Shown: positions 35,639 to 45,245 of the stretch, in pieces | Layout of the letters: every line of letters starts with the position of its first letter | How positions within the stretch are numbered: position 1 is the stretch's first letter | Origin: Spirochaetes bacterium ADurb.Bin133 | GTDB taxonomy: Bacteria; Spirochaetota; GWE2-31-10; MWDO01 | DNA: 52,199 nucleotides | Reading direction: 5' to 3' | Assembly (NCBI GenBank): GCA_002070605.1 | Contig: MWDO01000019.1 | Coordinates: forward strand, 1 to 52,199 | The notes under the pieces: model-generated | The model's database searches: none | Seen by the model: only the letters and a program-made list of their open reading frames with translations | Told to the model about the DNA's origin: nothing | Program-made: the position numbers and the translations under genes

Positions 35639-37867
35639 ATGAAAAAGTACTGCAGCGCGATTTTGTTTTTTTTAATAGGAACTCTTTGGGCAAGCGAGAT
35701 AAGAGTCGTCGACAAAGTTATCGATCTTTCGCGCTGGGATTATCGCTCTCAACCGGAAGCGCTGCTCAGAGGGGATTGGGGGTTTAGTTTTAAGCGGTTA
35801 CATACTTCGGTCGCTCAAACTGATAAAATAATAACCGTTCCGAATGGGTGGGAAAAAATTGGCGAAGAAAAATTCGGTTGGGGAACGTACGGGTGCGCTA
35901 TTATTTTGCCCGAGCATCATGGAAACTTAAGCCTCTATGTTCCCTCTATGTATTCAACCGTGAGGATTCTCATTGACGGCGAGCTTGTCGCTTCTCAAGG
36001 CGTCCTTGGAACGAACGCAGAAACGTCCAAGCCCGATGAAAAAAAGTTTGTAATTGATATTGCTCCCGATAAAAAACAAATTGATTTAATAATACAAATT
36101 TCAAATTATCATTTAGCAAAGTCGGGGATGTATTCCGTTCCGAGTATTTGCGAAAGCGATTGGATACATAAAAAAGTCTCTAATGAAAGAATTTTGGACG
36201 CTCTAGCGCTCGGTTTTGGTTTATCAATTATGCTTGCGACATTAATGCTTGTTATTTTACGCGCGTCTCATGCGAGCAAACTTTGGTTTTGCAGTTTTAT
36301 TCTTATATTTCTGATTCGCATCGGCGCAACAGGATCGCAAGCGTTGCGTCAACTTACCGGAGCGGGATATGTCTTAAATTTACGACTTGAATATCTTTCG
36401 ATGGTCGGTATCCCGGTTTTATTTTTTGCAACTTTTTATTATCAATATAAAAAACATTTTATTAAGCCTGTTATCTTTACGCTTATAACGATAGGCGGAG
36501 CTTTTATGCTTATTAATATGGTTACGCCGACGTATTTTTTTACGGGCGCGCTTTCATTTCAACAGTTATATTTATTAGTTTCATTAGTATATGTGTTAAT
36601 TTTTATTGGACGGCTTGTCAAAAGACGAGCGGATGGCTCGGCTTTTTTATTAGCGGGCGCTCTAAGCGTGGGATTATTTGGCGTCCACGATATTTTCGTT
36701 TCGTTAAGTATTCTTAATGGAGAATTTCTTCTATCGTTTGGATTTTTAATTTTTATTCTTTCGAATAGTTTGGGAGAAAGTTACCGACAGTTTCAAGAAA
36801 AAAAACGCGCCGAAGATATTGCGACGCAATTAAAAATTTCTTCCAAGCAAAATGAAACTCAGCTGCGCGAAATTCGCGATGCGATTTTACGACTACAAGA
36901 TGGAAAAAAACTGTTACAAAACGCAAAAGATAGTTTGTTTTTAGCCGCGCAAAATATAACGGATTGTTTGACGCAAGTAAGAACTCAAATGGATTTGCAG
37001 GATACGTTTATTGAAGATAGTAAAAGCTCATCTGATTTAATGAGCCGGTTTTTAGTTTCGCTTGGCGACGGCTTAGAAAGTCAAAGTCAAATTTCTTTGA
37101 AATCCATTAATAATATTGACGAATTGGCGGTTAATACGGGCAAGCTTGTCGAAGAGTTTGCTGTCGCCGAGCAAAGTTTCGCCGGCATTTTGGAAAGCAA
37201 CGAACTTGGTAAAGACAGTTTAATTAATATGTCGCAAACGATTGCCGATATTTCCAATAAATCCGCCGCGCTTGCCGATACGAACGAAGTTATCTCGCAA
37301 CTTGCCGAGCAAACAAATCTTTTGGCAATGAATGCGGCAATTGAAGCGGCGCACGCCGGCGAGTATGGAAAGGGCTTTGCCGTCGTCGCCGAAGAAGTTC
37401 GTCGTCTCGCCGTGATGTCGACGGAACAAGCGAGCGAGACGGGAAAAATTTTGAAAGAGATCGGCGAATCAATACATAATACGGTCGTCGCTTCAGAAAA
37501 AATGGAACAAAGTTTTGCCGAAATTAACTCGCAAGTAAATAATTTCTCGACCGTCTTGCAAGGCATCTCTTCCTTTATTTATAAAACGAGTTCGCAAGGA
37601 AAAGTTATTGCCGGCTCGCTTGAAGATATGCGCGCCGAGTTTTCAAACGTGCGAGTTGAAAGCGAGAATGTAACAAACATACAAAAAAGCGTAATGGAAA
37701 ACTTTGCAAAATTATTTGACGCCGCAAAGACTATCAACGGTAAAATCGAAACGATGATTCAAAGCGTCGACAAACTTTCCGGCGTGCTTCAACAAACTAC
37801 CGACGCTTACAACGAAAACGATGCCGTCGTTTCGCGCTTGATTATGTTTATCAATGAAGATAAGTAG
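35639..37867 (+). CDS. Chemoreceptor with 7TMR-DISM sensor
   Basis: The 742-aa protein has a signal peptide (about 1-19), an extracytoplasmic jelly-roll domain of 7TMR-DISM type (about 25-180, with LRGDWGFSF and [12 protein letters not shown]), seven membrane helices (about 185-390) and an MCP signalling domain whose tip is [20 protein letters not shown]. 7TMR-DISM domains usually sense small carbohydrates or other external ligands. Fusion to a chemotaxis output instead of a kinase or cyclase is less common. There is no HAMP domain. The signalling-tip DNA is almost identical to that of the five receptors 20-30 kb away. Confidence 0.88.
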   Translation: MKKYCSAILFFLIGTLWASEIRVVDKVIDLSRWDYRSQPEALLRGDWGFSFKRLHTSVAQTDKIITVPNGWEKIGEEKFGWGTYGCAIILPEHHGNLSLYVPSMYSTVRILIDGELVASQGVLGTNAETSKPDEKKFVIDIAPDKKQIDLIIQISNYHLAKSGMYSVPSICESDWIHKKVSNERILDALALGFGLSIMLATLMLVILRASHASKLWFCSFILIFLIRIGATGSQALRQLTGAGYVLNLRLEYLSMVGIPVLFFATFYYQYKKHFIKPVIFTLITIGGAFMLINMVTPTYFFTGALSFQQLYLLVSLVYVLIFIGRLVKRRADGSAFLLAGALSVGLFGVHDIFVSLSILNGEFLLSFGFLIFILSNSLGESYRQFQEKKRAEDIATQLKISSKQNETQLREIRDAILRLQDGKKLLQNAKDSLFLAAQNITDCLTQVRTQMDLQDTFIEDSKSSSDLMSRFLVSLGDGLESQSQISLKSINNIDELAVNTGKLVEEFAVAEQSFAGILESNELGKDSLINMSQTIADISNKSAALADTNEVISQLAEQTNLLAMNAAIEAAHAGEYGKGFAVVAEEVRRLAVMSTEQASETGKILKEIGESIHNTVVASEKMEQSFAEINSQVNNFSTVLQGISSFIYKTSSQGKVIAGSLEDMRAEFSNVRVESENVTNIQKSVMENFAKLFDAAKTINGKIETMIQSVDKLSGVLQQTTDAYNENDAVVSRLIMFINEDK

Positions 37868-37970
37868 GTTTAGATTCTGAAATGCGCAAACTCTACGATC
37901 TAACTCGCGCGATTGAAGTTTCTCCTTTTTGACGATCTGATTGCCGTTTTTGAACGAATTGCCGGCGATC

Positions 37971-38302
37971 AAGCGTCGGGTTCTTGGGGGATTGACACAT
38001 ATGTGTCGAATTTTCATCGGGGAACACAGCGCCGCATATACAACCCCATATGTGTCAATTTCTGTCAAGGAGCGACGCGGCGAGTATAGCTCCATATGTG
38101 TCAAATTATTCATCGAGGAGCGACGCGACGCATGCAGCTCCATATGTGTCATTTTAAGAGACCGCCGCCCTAACCTATCCATATGTGTCAAATTTTTATC
38201 GAGGAGTAGCCGCGGCGAGTATAGCTCCATATGTGTCAAAATAAATTTGACACATATGCGTCCGATATATTTCTCCCGCCCAAAAAACCGACTAAAAAGT
38301 AT
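37971..38302. mobile_element. Large MITE-like element containing a tandem CATATG array
   Basis: Degraded ends are visible: AAGCGTCGGGTTCTTGGGGG on the left and CCCAAAAAACCGACTAAAAA on the right. Between them CATATG occurs at 37998, 38047, 38093, 38141, 38180, 38228 and, inverted, 38253, with a period of 46-49 bp apart from one shorter unit. Most spacers carry GGAGC ... GCTCC arms that could form a hairpin. The 122-codon open frame across it is repeat translation. Confidence 0.7.
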
Positions 38303-38375
38303 TTCTTAATCAAAATATTAATGATAAGATATTAGGATTTTAATTTTACAAATCAGGGTTTAGCGCGGAGGAATA

Positions 38376-39566
38376 ATGAAGTTTGCTCACTGCTCCGACA
38401 TTCATCTCGGAAGAAGACCTATAGGTCCCAGGGGGGACTACTCAAACATTCGTTTTGAAGATTACTTTACGGTTTTCAGAAATACCATAGAGGAGTGTTT
38501 GAAGTTAAATATAGACGCTATGATTATAGCCGGCGATCTTTTTGATAGAAAAGAGTTGATACCCGAAGTTCTTGAAAAAAGCGAGGAGCTGTTTAGTATC
38601 CTTAAAGATAACGGCATACCCGTAATAACGATAGAGGGCAATCATGATAATATTTCCTTCGGCAAGGAATACGATTCGTGGATATTATATCTTGAGAAGA
38701 AAGGCTATCTATCTCGACCGTATTATATTCGCGATAATGAAGATTATCTATTTTATCCGATAAATATAAAGGGTTACAATTTTTACGGACTCGGATACCC
38801 CGGATGTTTCGTTAACGAGACTATAAAAGCTCTATCGGAACGTCTCGACGCCGAAGATACCGCCGACAATATCGTCATAGTCCATACGGCTCTATCGGGC
38901 AGCGAAATGTTTCCCGGTACGGTCGATAAAGAAACTATAGATCTGTTAAAAAATAAAGTTACGTATATCGCAGGCGGTCATTTTCATTCTTACTCGCAAT
39001 ACCCCAAAGAGTCGCCGTTTTTTTTTGTCCCGGGTTCGCTTGAATATTGGGATATAGCCGAAAGCGTCGAAGGTAAGGGTTTTATAATATTCGATACCGA
39101 TACTAAAACCGGCGTTTTTTACAATTCTTCGCCGCGAAAAAAAATCGATATTTCTATAACTTCGGATCATTCCGATTTCGAAAGTTTCAAAGAGAGTTTT
39201 ATTGAAGAAATCGATAAATATTCGATTAATCGGAACGAAGATATAGTCTACGTCAAAATCAAATTGTTAAAATCTTTCAACATCGATTCGTCGCAGATAG
39301 AAAATTACATTTTATCAAAAGGCGCGTTAAAAGTCGCCGTAAAAATACGGTATCCCGGAGAGGCAAGCGTTCTCGACGGCAAACTAAGAATTCTCGGAAC
39401 AGACGAAGTAGAGATGGAGTTGATATCGCAATGGGAGTTCGTCGGGGAGAATAAAGAAGTAATTTTCAACTCTTTGAGCAGGCTCAAGCGGTATCAATCT
39501 GAAAATAACGAAACGCTTTTTTTTGAGGAGATGGAAAAATTGATTGATAACGTCGGCGGTAAATAA
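38376..39566 (+). CDS. sbcD: Exonuclease SbcCD subunit D
   Basis: The 396-aa Mre11-type nuclease has the metal-binding phosphoesterase motifs CSDIHLGRR, AGDLFDRKE, EGNHDN and GGHFHSY, in order within the first 215 residues. A C-terminal capping domain follows. With SbcC it forms the SbcCD complex that processes hairpins and double-strand ends in the cytoplasm. GGAGG precedes the ATG. The sbcC gene starts 23 bp after its stop. Its substrate class (DNA hairpins) is of interest next to the hairpin-rich array just upstream, but no functional link is shown. Confidence 0.93.
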   Translation: MKFAHCSDIHLGRRPIGPRGDYSNIRFEDYFTVFRNTIEECLKLNIDAMIIAGDLFDRKELIPEVLEKSEELFSILKDNGIPVITIEGNHDNISFGKEYDSWILYLEKKGYLSRPYYIRDNEDYLFYPINIKGYNFYGLGYPGCFVNETIKALSERLDAEDTADNIVIVHTALSGSEMFPGTVDKETIDLLKNKVTYIAGGHFHSYSQYPKESPFFFVPGSLEYWDIAESVEGKGFIIFDTDTKTGVFYNSSPRKKIDISITSDHSDFESFKESFIEEIDKYSINRNEDIVYVKIKLLKSFNIDSSQIENYILSKGALKVAVKIRYPGEASVLDGKLRILGTDEVEMELISQWEFVGENKEVIFNSLSRLKRYQSENNETLFFEEMEKLIDNVGGK

Positions 39567-39588
39567 AAATACTATCTGAGGAACCGTA

Positions 39589-42453
39589 ATGAAAATCAAC
39601 AAAATAGTATTAAAAAATTATAGAAATCACGCTTTAAAAGAATTTACTTTTGACGAGGGGATAAATCTTATTTTAGGACCTAACGGCTCCGGCAAGTCGT
39701 CGATTGTCGAGGCGTTGGGCGTCGCGCTATTTAACGCCGAACCCCGAAACGGCAATTTATCCGACGCGATAGGCGTAGACGGTAAAAACGCAACTATAAC
39801 CGTCGATTTTATAGGCGCCGACGACAACAACTATATTATTGAAAGAAAAATCGGGCAAGGAAGTTACGCAAGGCTATATTTAAACGGCGAACCCGGCAAT
39901 CGCGCGGAGACTATGGATGAAGTCTACGAAAAAATGCGAAGTTTAGCCGGAATAAAGAAAAATGAAAAAAAGATATTTCAAAATATAATCACGGCTAGTC
40001 AAAATAAGTTTGTCAACATTTTTCTGGAAACTCCCGGCGAGAGAGAAAAGATTTTTAACGAGATATTTGATACCGAAATTTACAGAAAAATGTCCGAAGA
40101 CTTTCTCAAAAAATTCGGGGACAGCCGAAACAGCGCTCTTCAAATAAAACAAAATCTATCTTTAGAAAAAAGCCGCTATATAGTCGACGCTTCCGAACTT
40201 GAGCAAATCCGTTTAGACCTAACCGAAAAAAGAGACGTTATAGAAAAAGAGTTCGCCGGGCTTAAAAATACTCAAAAAGAGCTCTCGATAGAAAAGAGCG
40301 CGCTGGAAAAAATTCAAAACGAAATAGGAGTTTTAAATAAAGACGTCGCTAATAAAAAAGAAAATTATGAAAATATAAAAAGAGAAATAGAGCAGAATTC
40401 AAATAATTTAAAAGAATCGGAAAACGCTCTAAAAATTGTCCGCGATAATAAATCAAATTACGATTTATACGAAATTAAATCGGCGGAACGCGCCAAAATA
40501 TTTGCAGAGATAAGCAAGCTGGAAAAAGATAAAATTGTCTCCGACGAATTAAAACGCGAAATTAGCGAGTTGAGTATAAAAATTGCAGAATCGCAAGAGA
40601 AAATAAAAGGAAAAGAGGATACTTTAGCCGAAAAAAAAGAGGAAATAGCGGAAAAAAAAGAGGAATTTGAGTTATTTGAAAGAGATTTTGAATCAAAGAG
40701 AGCGGTAACAAAGGATAAATCAATATATTTAGAAAAGTTAGCTTCCGAATATTTAGAATTCTCCGATTTACGAACCGCTATAATCGATTTAAAAAAAGAA
40801 AACGATAAGCTCGAAGCGCTAATCGAAAATTTCAAAGATAAACTCGTCGATCCCGATTGTATTCTTCAAAAACTAGAGCTTTTAAAGAAAAAACAGAACG
40901 AGCTTCAACTGAATAAAAAAACGATGGATACTCTATCGCTTGATATAGAAACTTATCGAACAAGATTAAACGACCTTCGCGAAACCAAGACAAAATTATC
41001 GTCGGGTTATTGCCCGTATCTAAACGAAGAGTGTTTGAATATCAAAAACGACGTATCCCCGGATAAATATTTTGAAAGCAAAGAGAATGAATTTACGGTT
41101 AAAATCGACGATTTGAATAACGAATATCTGAAATTTAAAGGTTTAAGTTCGGAAATTGATAAAAATATCGGAGATATTTCCGAACAAAATAGAGCGCTGG
41201 AAGAAAACGCTCAAATAAAAGCTCAAATAAGCGATAATCAATATTCTATCGAACTAAATAATAAAAATATCGAGATTGATAAACTCAAAATTACTAATTT
41301 GTTATCCCAGTCGCATGCAGACTTATGCAAATATTTAGATAACGAAAATCTCGACGAGATAAATTTAAAGCTTTCGGGAAATATTTCTTCATTAAAAAGG
41401 GAGCTGGAATTAAACGAAGCCGAATTGTCAAAAATGCAAAAAGAGTTAGATCGAAAGAGAGCCGATATAACCGGCGAAGATAAATACGTTGAAAACTTAA
41501 ACGACGAAATTATTAAATTAAAAGAGTCGTTAGATGAAAATTCCGCTAAAAAAAACAACTTAATTGAAGAAAAAGACAACTACGATAAGATAATATCGGA
41601 TCTTCCGCAAAAAAAAGAGGAGTTAAACGCAATTAATAGCGAACTGCAAGAATTAAAAAATTCATACGATTTGTATATGTCCAATTTTAGTAAATCCGCG
41701 GAATTAGAAAAATATAAAAATAAAATCATAGAGTATAAAGACAATTTATTAAAAACTGAGGCGCATATAAAAAAATGCGAAACGGAGATTCTCAATAAAA
41801 ACAAAATCTTCTCCGTTGAAAAATTAAACGAATTGACAGATTTGATCGCGCTTAACGATAATAAAATCGAAAATACGCTAAGTTCTTTAAGCGCGACAAA
41901 AATAGAGCTTAATAATATCGTAGATAAGATTGAAAAAAATATTTGCATAATAAAAGAAAAAGAGACGCTTGACAATGAAATAAAAAGATTAGATCTGACG
42001 CTGGACGTAACAAAAAAACTCAGAACAAAACTAAATGAAATGGGTAAACTTGTCGCGGCTCGTTTGATCGAGAAAATCGAACAAATATCTACAAATAATT
42101 TTAGAAATATTACCGGCAGAAACGAAGAGATTGTCTGGAAAAACAGCTCGACGGAGTCTTACGCGGTTTATCTCCGTAAAAATTCGGACGCTGCAAATGA
42201 AACGAGATTTGACATACTATCCGGCGGCGAGCAAGTCGCCGTCGCTTTATCGATAAGAGCGGCGCTGGCGAGCGCGTTTACTGCTACAAATCTGGCGATC
42301 TTCGACGAACCGACCATAAATCTGGACTCGGAGAGAAAAGAGGCTTTGGCTGAAAATCTTTCCGAAATATTTAAAAACTTGGAACAGACTATAATTATCA
42401 CGCACGACGATACTTTTAGAGAGACGGCTCAGAAGGTTATTACTATTCCTTAG
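39589..42453 (+). CDS. sbcC: Exonuclease SbcCD subunit C (Rad50-like)
   Basis: The 954-aa SMC-like ATPase has Walker A GPNGSGKSS near residue 30 and long coiled coils on both sides of a central hook. The signature LSGGEQVAVALS and Walker B AIFDEPTINLD lie near the C-terminus. The hook apex reads YCPYLNEECLN, so the two cysteines are six residues apart instead of two as in the usual CxxC zinc hook. It partners with SbcD. The 3-prime end overlaps the convergent next gene by 11 bp. Confidence 0.93.
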   Translation: MKINKIVLKNYRNHALKEFTFDEGINLILGPNGSGKSSIVEALGVALFNAEPRNGNLSDAIGVDGKNATITVDFIGADDNNYIIERKIGQGSYARLYLNGEPGNRAETMDEVYEKMRSLAGIKKNEKKIFQNIITASQNKFVNIFLETPGEREKIFNEIFDTEIYRKMSEDFLKKFGDSRNSALQIKQNLSLEKSRYIVDASELEQIRLDLTEKRDVIEKEFAGLKNTQKELSIEKSALEKIQNEIGVLNKDVANKKENYENIKREIEQNSNNLKESENALKIVRDNKSNYDLYEIKSAERAKIFAEISKLEKDKIVSDELKREISELSIKIAESQEKIKGKEDTLAEKKEEIAEKKEEFELFERDFESKRAVTKDKSIYLEKLASEYLEFSDLRTAIIDLKKENDKLEALIENFKDKLVDPDCILQKLELLKKKQNELQLNKKTMDTLSLDIETYRTRLNDLRETKTKLSSGYCPYLNEECLNIKNDVSPDKYFESKENEFTVKIDDLNNEYLKFKGLSSEIDKNIGDISEQNRALEENAQIKAQISDNQYSIELNNKNIEIDKLKITNLLSQSHADLCKYLDNENLDEINLKLSGNISSLKRELELNEAELSKMQKELDRKRADITGEDKYVENLNDEIIKLKESLDENSAKKNNLIEEKDNYDKIISDLPQKKEELNAINSELQELKNSYDLYMSNFSKSAELEKYKNKIIEYKDNLLKTEAHIKKCETEILNKNKIFSVEKLNELTDLIALNDNKIENTLSSLSATKIELNNIVDKIEKNICIIKEKETLDNEIKRLDLTLDVTKKLRTKLNEMGKLVAARLIEKIEQISTNNFRNITGRNEEIVWKNSSTESYAVYLRKNSDAANETRFDILSGGEQVAVALSIRAALASAFTATNLAIFDEPTINLDSERKEALAENLSEIFKNLEQTIIITHDDTFRETAQKVITIP

Positions 42454-43411
42454 ATCCGAGATTCATAACCTCGTAAGATTCGATATACCAAACGCTCCCC
42501 TTCTTAAAAAGGAAGTAAGTATAATATTTCTTCTCTATATAATCAATGTACTTATATTCTACGATAGTTTCAACTTTGGCTTTTCCCTCAGTATATTCGG
42601 TCCTCATAATTTTATAGCCGTGAGGTAAATAACTTATTTCATCTATCGAATTCTGCTTCAGATACTCTTTATATTCCGTTAATATCTCTTTTTTTCTTTC
42701 AATATCCGCTTTCCTGTAACGCGAGTTAAAAATATTATTCCATTGAATCAACTTTTCAAGCTCTATGTACAGAAAGAATTTCTCCCACTCCCCCTTCATT
42801 CTGGCGTCTAAAACGTATCTAACGACTTCGTCGGGAGACTTTTTCTCGGCAAATAGTCTTTTTTCATCTTCAAGACTTTTAAGTTCGACAATATAATCTT
42901 CCTCTATATCGCCCGGTCTTAGATTTATAGTTAATTGATTAGATACAATTTTTGCGTCGTTTTCGCTCCCCTTTTTGAGGTTGGGATAATAATAAACTTT
43001 CAAAAAAAACTGCCCGGATATATCCAGATCGTAATAATCGTTAAGCCGAAGCGTATAAGTAAATCCCTCGTCGGAATTCAATTTTATAATATTATAAAAA
43101 ACAGGCTGAGTTTTATGAAAAGATATATAATAATCTTTATTTCTATAGACGCTTCTATTTTGCATATTTACCAAATCTATATCAAAACTATATTTTTTAT
43201 CGTTAGATATTAGCGAGCTTTTCTCAATATTTTCAGGATTGTAAATATTAACTTTAATAAATATCTCGTCGTTTTGTTTATATATTTTAGGATTGGCCAG
43301 TTCCGCTTTAAGTTTCAATCCGGAAAAATCTTCCGACAATAATAAAAGGCTACCTTCAGAATATAAATTGGAAACAGACAAAAGTATTAAAAGTAAAAAC
43401 AATTTTCTCAT
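42443..43411 (-). CDS. Unknown secreted protein, 322 aa
   Basis: A clear signal peptide (about 1-18) precedes a beta-rich domain (LKAELANPKIYKQNDEIFIKVNIYNP), which resembles immunoglobulin-like or macroglobulin-type domains in shape only. The C-terminal 130 residues (WEKFFLYIELEKLIQWN...) contain a helical part followed by strands ending in VWYIESYEVMNLG. I do not recognise a named family. It is likely periplasmic. It is transcribed towards sbcC, with an 11-bp convergent overlap. Confidence 0.75.
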   Translation of the reverse strand: MRKLFLLLILLSVSNLYSEGSLLLLSEDFSGLKLKAELANPKIYKQNDEIFIKVNIYNPENIEKSSLISNDKKYSFDIDLVNMQNRSVYRNKDYYISFHKTQPVFYNIIKLNSDEGFTYTLRLNDYYDLDISGQFFLKVYYYPNLKKGSENDAKIVSNQLTINLRPGDIEEDYIVELKSLEDEKRLFAEKKSPDEVVRYVLDARMKGEWEKFFLYIELEKLIQWNNIFNSRYRKADIERKKEILTEYKEYLKQNSIDEISYLPHGYKIMRTEYTEGKAKVETIVEYKYIDYIEKKYYTYFLFKKGSVWYIESYEVMNLGSKE

Positions 43412-43512
43412 TGTAGAGATTATCGGAGTTTTTTGTTAATAATAAATATTATTTTACAAAATATTTTATTTTTTTTTGTTATTATGTTAGTATCCTAAAA
43501 AGGAATATTAAA

Positions 43513-43878
43513 TTGAACTCTAAAAACAATAACGTCGGCAATGGACCTATCGCTTATTCTATCATTTTCGGAGCTATAACCGTTTCAGCTTTGATTGTTT
43601 TTATAAATATCAGCAGGCGGTTGAAATATAACGTTTTTATTTCAATTTTAACTCTGATTTTATCCAGATCTATAAGAAATAGAGATAAAGAAGCCGTCGA
43701 GTTAATATTAAACGAACTTTTTAAATCTAAAAATATCACAAAAATTGAGTTTTATTCAAAAATTATAACAATCAACAAAGAAAAGCCGGATTTTCATAAG
43801 AACAATAAATTATTGACGAAAAATTTTTATTACAGAAATATATACTTAGGTTCGTTGGACGCTTACGTCGCAAACTAG
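43513..43878 (+). CDS. Unknown 121-aa membrane protein, TTG start
   Basis: One or two hydrophobic helices span about residues 12-53 (YSIIFGAITVSALIVFINI; NVFISILTLIL), followed by a basic soluble tail. The start is TTG at 43513, with AAGGA about eight bases upstream. No ATG occurs in a suitable place. The 3-prime end overlaps the convergent AI-2E permease gene by four bases. I recognise no family. Confidence 0.6.
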   Translation: MNSKNNNVGNGPIAYSIIFGAITVSALIVFINISRRLKYNVFISILTLILSRSIRNRDKEAVELILNELFKSKNITKIEFYSKIITINKEKPDFHKNNKLLTKNFYYRNIYLGSLDAYVAN

Positions 43879-44966
43879 ATTGTCGCGTTTAGACCCCTTT
43901 TTTTCTTCTTGCGTTTCTTAGCGCTGATAAGGTAATGGATAGGTTTTAGAACGCTAATATTCTCGCATATCACATTCAACGCCGACATAAGAGGAACCGC
44001 CAAAAATATACCGGCTACTCCCCAGATATATCCCCAGGCAAACAACGAAGTAAATACCACTATGGAACTTAAATTGGAACTCTGACTTTGAAATTTAGGC
44101 TCCAATAAATTCCCCAACACTTGTTGCAAAGTCGTCAGAGAAATTAATAAAAATACCGGCTTAATTATAGCGCTAGATTCGATCAACGACATAGTAACCG
44201 GTAAAATAACCGCAATAATAGATCCGATGTATGGTACAAAATTGAATAAAAACGCTACCGATCCCCATAAAATCGAATACCTGACGCCAAACAGATAACA
44301 AATTAAAAAAGTAAGAGCGCCGGTGATTAAACTAATTACAGATTTAACTACCATATAGCGCTGAATCTGCTGTATAATGTTAGAAATAATTTTATTAATT
44401 TTTGAACTGTTTTCGGGATAAGCTCTCGATATCCTTGAAGATATCTTGTTGATTCCGGGAATAATAAACACTAACGAAAAAATAAAAACCAAAAAGTCTT
44501 TGATTATAGATATAGTTTTACTCATAGATAACATTAAATAAGCGCCAAAATTCATCTTGGCAAAAAGTTCAAATATTGAGGTTTTAAGTTTTTGTTCGCT
44601 AAAATATTCTTTGACAATCGGTAATTTTGATACGTCTGATAATAAATTGAGAAGTCTTTTCTGAATGGCTTCGGATAAATTCGGAAAATCTTCTAAAAAG
44701 TTCTGAAAAGTAATGAATAATAAGAAAATAAAAGCAGATATGAGAGATACTGATAAAATAACCACTATAATGGTAGAAATCCATGTAGGAATCTTGGTCC
44801 TACTCATTCTGATTAAAAAAGGCTGCAACATCAAAGAGACAAAAAAACCAAAAAAAATCGGAATCAAAAAGGCGGACATATAATGCGTAATATAAAGAAT
44901 TAATATAATAAAAAAAGAGCACAATATCAGAAAAATATTTTTTAAAGTCTCTTCAATATTACTCAT
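43875..44966 (-). CDS. AI-2E (YdiK/TqsA-like) family permease
   Basis: The 363-aa protein has about eight membrane helices with the family pattern: paired N-terminal helices, a soluble central stretch (about 75-150), then SLITGALTFLICYLFGV, FNFVPYIGSIIAVILPV and a C-terminal GVAGIFLAVPLMSALNVI. Members are proposed exporters or Na+/H+ antiporters; the autoinducer-2 link holds only for some, so no substrate is assigned. The C-terminus is strongly basic (KKRKKKKRG). Confidence 0.85.
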   Translation of the reverse strand: MSNIEETLKNIFLILCSFFIILILYITHYMSAFLIPIFFGFFVSLMLQPFLIRMSRTKIPTWISTIIVVILSVSLISAFIFLLFITFQNFLEDFPNLSEAIQKRLLNLLSDVSKLPIVKEYFSEQKLKTSIFELFAKMNFGAYLMLSMSKTISIIKDFLVFIFSLVFIIPGINKISSRISRAYPENSSKINKIISNIIQQIQRYMVVKSVISLITGALTFLICYLFGVRYSILWGSVAFLFNFVPYIGSIIAVILPVTMSLIESSAIIKPVFLLISLTTLQQVLGNLLEPKFQSQSSNLSSIVVFTSLFAWGYIWGVAGIFLAVPLMSALNVICENISVLKPIHYLISAKKRKKKKRGLNATI

Positions 44967-45245
44967 AAACCGCCCGCCGAATAAGTAAAAAAATATTAAG
45001 GAAAACTATCATATATGCATCGAATTTGTTTCAATAATTTAATTATTATTTTAATATTTGTCAAGAAAATTATACATATTGTTGACCCGCCGGTTTTTTT
45101 GGGAAAAAAATGACACATATGAACAGACGTTTCCGACTTACTCTTAAGCGGCTCAAATTTAAGGGATATTGAGAACATTAGGTTTTTAGTATATTCGAAA
45201 CGGGAATTCCCGTATTCTCCCCGGACGATCGCTTCAAAAAAAATC
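44967..45245. other. Intergenic region with lone element end and 35-bp repeat
   Basis: A left mobile-element end (GACCCGCCGGTTTTTTTGGG, from 45084) leads to one CATATG at 45116. No right end follows. A degenerate CATATATGCATCGAATTTG lies near 45010. The second copy of the 35-bp palindrome-ended repeat is at 45178-45212. No gene is visible. Confidence 0.55.
45178..45212 (+). repeat. 35-bp palindrome-ended repeat, copy 2
   Basis: It reads TTAGGTTTTTAGTATATTCG, then AAA and CGGGAATTCCCG, and matches the minus strand of 5502-5536 with about four differences. Both copies lie in gaps that also contain CATATG sites. Confidence 0.75.

Noticed and set aside
37882-37932. 16-codon ORF after the 7TMR-DISM receptor
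   Set aside because: It is too short, has no ribosome site and no family resemblance.
37998-38258. CRISPR array
   Set aside because: The period is regular but the repeat is a short palindrome, the spacers are homologous to one another and to units elsewhere, and no cas genes are present.
37941-38309. 122-codon plus-strand frame
   Set aside because: It is open only because the 48-bp repeat period is close to a multiple of three; it encodes repeated SICVK-type peptides.
45084-45121. Complete mobile element
   Set aside because: Only the left end and one CATATG site are present; no right end was found before the next gene.
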